Shown here piece by piece: positions 57,447 to 64,000 of a DNA stretch of 64,000 nucleotides (positions are counted from its first letter, which is position 1; every line of letters starts with the position of its first letter). The stretch comes from Phyto melanocephala. Its lineage: Eukaryota > Arthropoda > Insecta > Diptera > Rhinophoridae. The position numbers were made by a program, and so were the translations under genes. A model generated the notes under the pieces. That model had not been told where the DNA came from. It saw only the letters and a program-made list of their open reading frames with translations, and made no database searches. Location: positions 58,805,841-58,869,840 of the forward strand of contig OW799233.1 of the NCBI GenBank assembly GCA_941918925.1, written 5' to 3'.

Positions 57447-57654
57447 CTTTAAAGTAATGGCGGTTCTTCCAATCAATTCATTATCATGTTTTCCCGTTGA
57501 AGCGGTCATGGCAATTTCTTTCATTAATTTACGCAACCCTTTAATACCTTTAACATCCATTAGCTTGTTCACTTTGTCTTTAACGGTTTCGGCAGCATCG
57601 AAGTCCCATACTTCAATTATAAGCACTTCATTTCTAGGATTTTCTGCAATTGGC
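57447..57654 (-). CDS. Unc13-4/BAIAP3-family protein, exon b (C2A, second part)
   Basis: 208 nt after acceptor CATAG; its first base completes the Leu codon begun in the previous exon, and it ends in phase 0 (ACTTTAAAG before GTATAC). It continues the C2 fold with NEVLIIEVWDFDAAETVKDK, the D-x-D loop common to C2 domains, followed by a Lys-rich KVNKLMDVKGIKGLRKLMKE stretch characteristic of the Munc13-4/BAIAP3 branch, and GRTAITLK. Seamless phase joining on both sides supports the splice model. The upstream ATG within the preceding intron is not the start; it lies in intron sequence before the AG. Confidence 0.87.
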
Positions 57655-57717
57655 CTATGCATGGGGTGTGATTAGAAAGACTCTACTGTTTATTCAAATA
57701 TTATCTCATTTACTTAC

Positions 57718-58058
57718 AATGAAAAGTGTTCTTCCCATATGGGGTTAAGAGTTTCAGTTTTAACAGATGAATTATAGCGGTGAGAGCCATTTGATTCCAA
57801 ATATAATGTAACAAATGGATCAGAAAATCCATTGGCATCCTTTGGTAGAAGATTTTCAGCCTTAATAATTTCCACATTTAGTCGAATATTTGGAGGTTCT
57901 TTTTGTTGTGCTATTTCGAGTATTTCTTCATGTTTCGCATTTGAAAGTTTAAATGCTTCCTGAGCAAATTCGATAAGCGATTCTTTGCAAACATTATTCG
58001 CCTCACATCCAATATTGTTTGTAATTTCATAAAGAACTTCCTCATAGAGATCCTCAAT
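57718..58058 (-). CDS. Unc13-4/BAIAP3-family protein, exon a (C2A, first part)
   Basis: First exon of the gene visible in the window; 341 nt, opens in phase 0 after acceptor TTTCTTAG and ends with two bases of a Leu codon before GTAAGTAA. It encodes about 113 residues: a helical lead-in (IEDLYEEVLYEI) then the start of a C2 domain, LNVEIIKAENLLPKDANG, SDPFVTLYLES, KTETLNPIWEEHFSL. The Asp residues of KDANG and SDPF are the classic Ca2+/phospholipid loop positions. The family (Munc13-4, BAIAP3, fly staccato and Unc-13-4A) tethers and primes secretory and lysosome-related vesicles for SNARE fusion. I recognise the family but cannot choose between the two fly paralogues, so no symbol is given. 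Earlier exons must lie beyond the right edge; none is visible in 58059-64000. Confidence 0.88.
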
Positions 58059-58960
58059 CTAAGAAATACAATATATACATATGCACATTATTTATTTATT
58101 TATTTATCTTTTTTTGTTTTCATTATAAAAATAATATTTAATTATTCTTTGCTTAATAATATTTACTCTTAATAATTTTATTTAAGACATTTCGTTATCG
58201 TTATCTAAAAAGCGAAACGCCTTAACTAACCTTTTAATAATTTTGCAGTAGAACAACAACAACAATCACAAACTAAAAATATTACTAATTTCAATGCAAG
58301 TTTCTCCAATAAAATTGCACTTTTGTGGTGTTGTGTTATTAAATCCACCGAAATGGATAAAATAAATCAGTTTTATTTTTTTGTTAGTTGAGCAATACTT
58401 TTGTGTAGAAAAGACTGCTTTAAATTATTCTCAAAACATAATTTTTATAAAAAAAAACCGATTTAAATAATAAAAAAAAACATTTCCTCAATTCCCAAGC
58501 TATCGAAGGAGTTTTTCTTCATCAGATTTAGCAACAGTTGTAAATACTTATTTTGTTGATAATTTCTCTTCTAATATCTTGCACAACACAAACAACAATT
58601 TTTCCTATGTTTATGGCTCCCTAAAAAATAGCCCCAATAAAAAAATTTACCCAAACTCAAAATTAAAAATGGTCATAAATTTTTTGCATTGAAGACAACA
58701 ACACGAAATTTTTCATTTCTGATTTTTGGATTATTTTTCATTTTTAAAATAGCCCCAAATTTTAAAAGTGTCGCCATTGGCACGACATGCCCAGAAGTCG
58801 CAATCTTTATTCTATTATTCTTGAGCATGTATGATCATAAAACAGTTAAATAAGTTGATGTGTCTGTGTACTTTTCTTGTTATAATTATCTAGTTACTTT
58901 TTCTATTATTAATAATAAAAAAAAATTATATTTAAAAGGTAAAGGAATGTAATTTAGTAA
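58059..58960. other. intron of the Unc13-4 gene, non-repetitive part
   Basis: A+T-rich; no coding exon on the minus strand recognised. The next upstream exon lies beyond 64000. Confidence 0.45.
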
Positions 58961-61900
58961 TCTATATATATAAAAGAGTAACGTGACTGACTGACTGACT
59001 GATTTATCATCGCACAGCCCAAACGCTAAGAGCTAGAGACATGAAATTTGGACAATCGACAATCCTCTTTCGATGTATAGCTCCACTAAGAAGGGATTTT
59101 TGGAAATTCGTACTTTAAGAGGGTAAAAAGGGTAAAAACGGGTAAAATCGGTAATCTTATATCTGCTAAACTAAAAATGATACAAATTAAATTGAACAAG
59201 TATAGTAATTTGCACAAAAAATAAGCTGACAGGTGTCTGGCCTTTTTTGGAATTTTCAACCCCTAAGGGGAAAAAACGGGTAAAAACTATTATTTGGTAC
59301 TTTTTTGGTACCCTATGTAACTTCCAAACGCATAAAGCTAGGAACAAGATTTAAACTGTATTAAGTAATCCGCGAAAAAATATTAATAGGAATTCGGCAC
59401 TTTTTTTAAATTCATATGTATAAGGGGTAAAAATGTTCCCTTTTTTTGGTACTTTTTTTAAAAGAAACTTTTCTTATATTATTCAATGGGACAAAATTTG
59501 ACAATTATTATTTCCTAATAGAATATGGACAACTATTTAGGTGAAATTTTTGGAAACTTTTCGGGGGACAAAAAAGGTACCAAAAGGGGGAAAATTCCGG
59601 AAAATGTATGTAATGGCCAATTTTCACAAAATTTTAAATTGGGATTTCACTAGACATAAAAAATTATGAAATTTAGTAAAAATTGAAACACATTCATAAC
59701 AGGGTAGAAAAGGGAAAAATCGAGAAGAGTTTGGTACTTTTTACAACATAATTACTTTTATGCAGAAAAGAGTAGATTTACTGACTTTAAATCGTGTCTA
59801 TTAAAATATTTTGTTACATAGATAGATATTTGAACATTTTAAACTTGGAATTTGGAACTTGGACCAAAAATGTACTTTTTCGCTTTCCTTTACTTTTACT
59901 TTTACTTTTTGTATTTTCTACGTTTATAAAGGTAGAATTGTAAAATAAAGGACTATTGATTCCAGGTAAGACTAAAAATGTTATGGGCGACCAAAAAGGT
60001 ACTTTTTTGAATTTGTATGGTACTTTTTATATATTCTACGTTTGCGAAGTTAGAATTTTAAAATTAGGGGCTATTGATACAAGGTGAGACCAAAAATGTT
60101 ATGGTCGACCAAAGAGGTACTTTTTTGAATTTTTGTGGTACTTTTGGTATTTTCAACGTTTATAAAGATAGGATTATACAATCAAGGACTATTGATTCTA
60201 GGTGACACAAAAAATGTTATGGGCGACGAAAAAGGTACTTTTTTGAATTTTTATGGTACTTTTTGTATTTTCAACGTTTGCGAAGCTAGAATTTTAGAAT
60301 TAGTGGCTATTAATACAAGGTGAAACTGAAAATGTTCCGGTCGACCAAAAAGGTACTTTTTTTTAATTTTGATGGTACTTTTTGTATTTGCTACGTTTAT
60401 GAAGGTAGGATTGTACAATCAAGGACGAATGATTCCAGCTGAGGCTAAAAATGTTATGGGCGACCAAAAAAGTACTTTTTGTATTTTCAACGTTTGCGAA
60501 GCAAGAATTTTGAAATTAGTGACAATTTATACAAGGTGAGACTAAAAATGTTATAGGCGATCAAAAAGGTACTTTTTTGAATTTTTATGGTACTTTTTGT
60601 ATTTTCAACGTTTGCGAAGCTAGAATTTTAAAATTAGTGGCTATTGATACAAGGTGAGACCGATAATGTTATGGTCGACCAAAAAGGTACTTTTTTGAAT
60701 TTTTATGGTACTTTTTGTATTTTCTACGTTTATGAAGGAAGGATTGTACAATCAAGGACTATTGATTTCAGGTGAGACCAAAATTGTTATGGGCGACCAA
60801 AAAGGTACTTTTTTGAATTTTTATGGTACTTTTTGTATTTTCAACGTTTGCGAATCTAGAATTTTAAAATTAGTGGCTATTGATACAAGGTGAGACCGAA
60901 AATGATATGGTCGACCAAAAAGTTACTTTTTTGAATTTTTGTGGTACTTTTGGTATTTTCTACGTTTATGAAGGTAAGATTGTACAATCAAGGACTATTG
61001 ATTCCAGGTGAGACTAAAAATGTTATGGGCGACCAAAAAGATACTTTTTTGAATTTTTATAGTACTGTTTGTATTTTCTACGTTTATAAAGATGGGATTG
61101 TACAATCAAGGACTATTGATTCCAGGTGAGACTAAAAATGTTATGGTCTACCAAAAAGGTACTTTTTTGAATTTGTATGGAACTTTTTTCAACGTTTATA
61201 AATATAGGATTATACAATCAAGGACTATTGATTTTAGGTGAGACAAAAAATGTTATGGGCGACGAAAAAGGTACTTTTTTGAATTTTTATGGTACTTTTT
61301 GTATTTTCAACGTTTGCGAAACTAGAATTGTAAAATTAGTGGCTATTGATACAAGGTGAGACCGAAAATGTTATGGTCGACCAAAAAGGTACTTTTTTGA
61401 ATTTTTATGGTACTTTTTGTATTTTCTACGTTTATGAAGAAAGGATTGTACAATCAAGGACTATTGATTTCAGGTGAGACCAAAATTGTTATGGGTGACA
61501 AAAAAGGTACTTTTTTGAATTTTTATGGTACTTTTTGTATTTTCAACGTTTGCGAATCTAGAATTTTAAAATTAGTGGCTATTGATAGAAGGTGAGACCG
61601 AAAATGATATGGTCGACCAAAAAGGTACTTTTTTGAATTTTTATGGTACTTTTTGTATTTTCAACGTTTGCGAAGCTAGAATTTTGAAATTAGTGACAAT
61701 TTATACAAGGTGAGACTAAAAATGTTATAGGCGATCAAAAAGGTACTTTTTTGAATTTTTATGGTACTTTTTGTATTTTCTACGTTTATAAAGATAGGAT
61801 TATACAATCAAGGACTATTGATTCTAGGTGAGACAAAAAATGTTATGGGCGACGAAAAAGGTACTTTTTTGAATTTTTATGGTACTTTTTGTATTTTCAA

Positions 61901-64000
61901 CGTTTGCGAAGCTAGAATTTTAAAATTAGTGGCTATTGATACAAGGTGAGACCGATAATGTTATGGTCGACCAAAAAGGTACTTTTTTGAATTTTTATGG
62001 TACTTTTTGTATTTTCTACGTTTATGAAGGAAGGATTGTACAATCAAGGACTATTGATTTCAGGTGAGACCAAAATTGTTATGGGCGACCAAAAAGGTAC
62101 TTTTTTGAATTTTTATGGTACTTTTTGTACTTTCAACGTTTGCGAATCTAGAATTTTAAAATTAGTGGCTATTGATACAAGGTGAGACCGAAAATGATAT
62201 GGTCGACCAAAAAGTTACTTTTTTGAATTTTTGTGGTACTTTTGGTATTTTCTACGTTTATGAAGGTAAGATTGTACAATCAAGGACTATTGATTCCAGG
62301 TGAGACTAAAAATGTTATGGGCGACCAAAAAGATACTTTTTTGAATTTTTATAGTACTGTTTGTATTTTCTACGTTTATAAAGATGGGATTGTACAATCA
62401 AGGACTATTGATTCCAGGTGAGACTAAAAATGTTATGGTCTACCAAAAAGGTACTTTTTTGAATTTGTATGGTACTTTTTTCAACGTTTATAAATATAGG
62501 ATTATACAATCAAGGACTATTGATTTTAGGTGAGACAAAAAATGTTATGGGCGACGAAAAAGGTACTTTTTTGAATTTTTATGGTACTTTTTGTATTTTC
62601 AACGTTTGCGAAACTAGAATTGTAAAATTAGTGGCTATTGATACAAGGTGAGACCGAAAATGTTATGGTCGACCAAAAAGGTACTTTTTTGAATTTTTAT
62701 GGTACTTTTTGTATTTTCTACGTTTATGAAGAAAGGATTGTACAATCAAGGACTATTGATTTCAGGTGAGACCAAAATTGTTATGGGTGACAAAAAAGGT
62801 ACTTTTTTGAATTTTTATGGTACTTTTTGTATTTTCAACGTTTGCGAATCTAGAATTTTAAAATTAGTGGCTATTGATAGAAGGTGAGACCGAAAATGAT
62901 ATGGTCGACCAAAAAGGTACTTTTTTGAATTTTTATGGTACTTTTTGTATTTTCAACGTTTGCGAAGCTAGAATTTTGAAATTAGTGACAATTTATACAA
63001 GGTGAGACTAAAAATGTTATAGGCGATCAAAAAGGTACTTTTTTGAATTTTTATAGTACTTTTTGTATTTTCTACGTTTATAAAGATAGGATTATACAAT
63101 CAAGGACTATTGATTCTAGGTGAGACAAAAAATGTTATGGGCGACGAAAAAGGTACTTTTTTGAATTTTTATGGTACTTTTTGTATTTTCAACGTTTGCG
63201 AAGCTAGAATTTTAAAATTAGTGGCTATTGATACAAGGTGAGACCGAAAATGTTATGGTCGAACAAAAAGGTACTTTTTTGAATTTTTATGGTACTTTTT
63301 GTATTTTCTACGTTTATGAAGGAAGGATTGTACAATCAAGGACTATTGATTTCAGGTGAGACCAAAATTGTTATGGGCGATAAAAAAGGTACTTTTTGAA
63401 TTTTTATGGTACTTTTTGTATTTTCAACGTTTGCGAATCTAGAATTTTAAAATTAGTGGCTATTGATACAAGGTGAGACCGAAAATGATATGGTCGACCA
63501 AAAAGGTACTTTTTTGAATTTGTATGGTACTTTTTGTATTTTCAACGTTTGCGAAGCTAGAAATTTGAAATTAGTGACAATTGATACAAGGTGAGACTAA
63601 AAATGTTATGAGCGACCAAAAAGATACTTTTTTGAATTTTTGTGGTACCTTTTGTATTTTCAACGTTTATGAAGGTAGGATTGTACAATCAAGGACTATT
63701 GATTCCAGGTAAGACAAAAAATGTAATGTGTGACCAAAAAGGTACTTTTTTGAATTTTTATGGTACTTTTTGTATTTTCAACGTTTGCGAATCTAGAATT
63801 TTAAAATTAGTGGCTATTGATACAAGGTGAGACCGAAAATGATATGGTCGACCAAAAAGGTACTTTTTTGAATTTGTATGGTACTTTTTGTATTTTCAAC
63901 GTTTGCGAAGCTAGAATTTTGAAATTAGTGACAATTTATACAAGGTAAGACTAAAAATGTTATAGGTGATCAAAAAGATACTTTTTTCAATTTTTATTGT
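58961..64000 (+). mobile_element. Helitron-like element containing a large tandem array (runs off the edge)
   Basis: A|TCTATATATATAAAAGAGTAA followed by GACTGACTGACTGACTGATT is the usual 5' end of insect Helitron-type elements. After 0.9 kb of unique sequence with GGGTAAAAACGGGTAAAA motifs it passes into the 118-bp array. No 3' CTAG end within the window and no Rep/helicase sequence. Confidence 0.55.
59900..64000 (+). repeat. 118-bp tandem repeat array with 236-bp and 1292-bp higher-order periods
   Basis: About 35 units of 118 bp built around AAAAAGGTACTTTTTTGAAT, TTTATGGTACTTTTTGTATT and (A/G)CAAGGTGAGACC. Two alternating types (TACGTTTATGAAGG... and AACGTTTGCGAA...) make a 236-bp dimer. 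Blocks at 60705, 60941, 61177, 61407 and 61761 recur 1292 bp later at 61997, 62233, 62469, 62699 and 63053, including the same 6-bp deletion. The repeated 60-62-codon frames come from the repeat; 236 is not a multiple of three, so the frame is lost at each dimer. Confidence 0.92.

Noticed and set aside
60135..63830. A family of repeated 60-62-residue ORFs reading FSTF...LYNQGLLI...KGTFLNFYGTF
   Set aside because: They come from the 236-bp dimer; the dimer is not a multiple of three, there is a stop in each, and no long frame continues.
59900..64000. A CRISPR-like array
   Set aside because: Units are 118 bp without unique spacers, in a eukaryotic repeat context; this is a satellite-type array.

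Overview
The window looks like one gene-poor stretch of an A+T-rich genome from a higher (schizophoran) fly. Evidence: one conserved metazoan gene on the minus strand, split into small exons with GT-AG introns, and a dense, nested set of transposable elements typical of Diptera (mariner DD41D, LOA-type LINE, Helitron and short Helitron derivatives, Transib-like and hAT elements, a long-LTR Ty3/gypsy element resembling Ulysses/Osvaldo). The species cannot be named from the sequence alone.

Host gene. Ten consecutive minus-strand exons (58058 down to 10519) join in phase into the C-terminal half of an Unc13-4/BAIAP3-family priming protein (fly staccato/Unc-13-4A group): C2A at 57447-58058, the MUN/MHD region at 47992-57382, C2B at 10519-13203. 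The 5' exons lie beyond the right edge. The last exon after 10519 was not found and is probably beyond the left edge. The exons total about 3 kb. Two introns are swollen by repeats: 49581-56564 (7.0 kb) and 13204-47991 (34.8 kb).

Left part (1-13 kb): old dispersed repeats that host younger nested elements: a hAT deletion derivative with 8-bp target duplication inside repeat B; a 1.38-kb Transib-like element with CACAGTG termini and CGCCG duplication inside repeat A; a foldback element inside another repeat A; a 259-bp MITE; a Tc1 remnant.

34.8-kb intron (13.2-48.0 kb): two abutting Helitron derivatives, a decayed Ty3/gypsy pol, repeat A with nested mariner and hAT elements, a frameshifted 5.2-kb LOA-type LINE, a truncated Helitron, and a nested composite at 30038-46138. 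The composite is a DNA transposon with CACTGTGC ends and about 0.45-kb inverted repeats, encoding an unnamed zinc-finger protein family. It is split by an 11.6-kb LTR retrotransposon with 2.44-kb LTRs and intact gag and pol.

Right part: repeats with long inverted ends, a second mariner with the same unusual inverted structure, a third repeat B, the exons of the host gene, and (58961 to the end) a Helitron-like 5' end leading into an array of about 118-bp units with 236-bp dimer and 1292-bp higher-order periods. No tRNA, rRNA, CRISPR or bacterial-type feature was seen.
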